Assembly (NCBI GenBank): GCA_900772835.1
Contig: CAAGSA010000003.1
Location: forward strand, 1-5,961
Direction: 5' to 3'
Source of the DNA: an uncultured Prevotella sp.
GTDB taxonomy: Bacteria > Bacteroidota > Bacteroidia > Bacteroidales > Bacteroidaceae
DNA length: 5,961 nucleotides
In this document: piece by piece, positions 5,953-5,961 of the stretch
Layout of the letters: every line of letters begins with the position of its first letter
Numbering within the stretch: the stretch's first letter is position 1
The notes under the pieces: generated by a model
Seen by the model: the letters and a program-made list of their open reading frames with translations, nothing else
What the model was told of the DNA's origin: nothing
Database searches by the model: none
Program-made: the position numbers and the translations under genes

Positions 5953-5961
5953 TTGTAAAAA

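Noticed and set aside
5921..5958. Short + strand frame ATG...TAA at the right edge (MIDKDSFVPLL)
   Set aside because: It spans a promoter and is only 11 codons; the expected transcript starts at its end.

Overview
The window looks like an ordinary chromosomal housekeeping segment from a member of the Bacteroidota, most likely Bacteroidales and probably Prevotella-like. Three things point there. Several gene starts carry the Bacteroidetes-type promoter (a -33 TTTG about 19-20 bases upstream of a -7 TAnnTTTG). No gene start shows a convincing Shine-Dalgarno sequence. The RuvB, EttA and RibF proteins have the wording I associate with Bacteroidales orthologues. Genus is a guess; no alignment was run. 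Coding regions are GC-rich while the spacers near promoters are AT-rich.

Layout, left to right on the + strand unless stated: the tail of a probable promoter at the left edge; tRNA-Asn(GTT) with a strong U-tract terminator; a 390-base gene-free stretch holding a textbook promoter; ettA, an ABC-F ribosome-associated ATPase (544-2241); a spacer with a large branched palindrome (2268-2340) and a tandem 10-base repeat; ruvB, the Holliday-junction branch-migration motor (2444-3475); a 360-base gene-free stretch with a long nested inverted repeat (3495-3642); a tRNA with CAT anticodon on the - strand (3836-3909) with its own promoter, leader hairpin and terminator; then a probable two-gene unit of a HAD-superfamily phosphatase (4123-4761) and ribF, the bifunctional riboflavin kinase/FAD synthetase (start 4850 preferred, end 5758). 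The right edge carries two candidate -7 promoter elements aimed at a gene outside the window.

The genes serve separate jobs: translation (two tRNAs, EttA), recombinational repair (RuvB) and flavin cofactor synthesis (RibF, possibly with the HAD phosphatase). ettA, ruvB and the HAD-ribF pair appear to be three separate transcription units. Only HAD-ribF looks co-transcribed.

I found no defence system, mobile element with coding capacity, CRISPR array or biosynthetic cluster. The parts least explained by known genes are non-coding: the two unrelated palindromic elements on either side of ruvB, the nearly leaderless ruvB start with tandem repeats where its -33 box should be, and a hairpin packed between promoter and tRNA on the - strand. 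The HAD-ribF pairing is the most useful functional lead.
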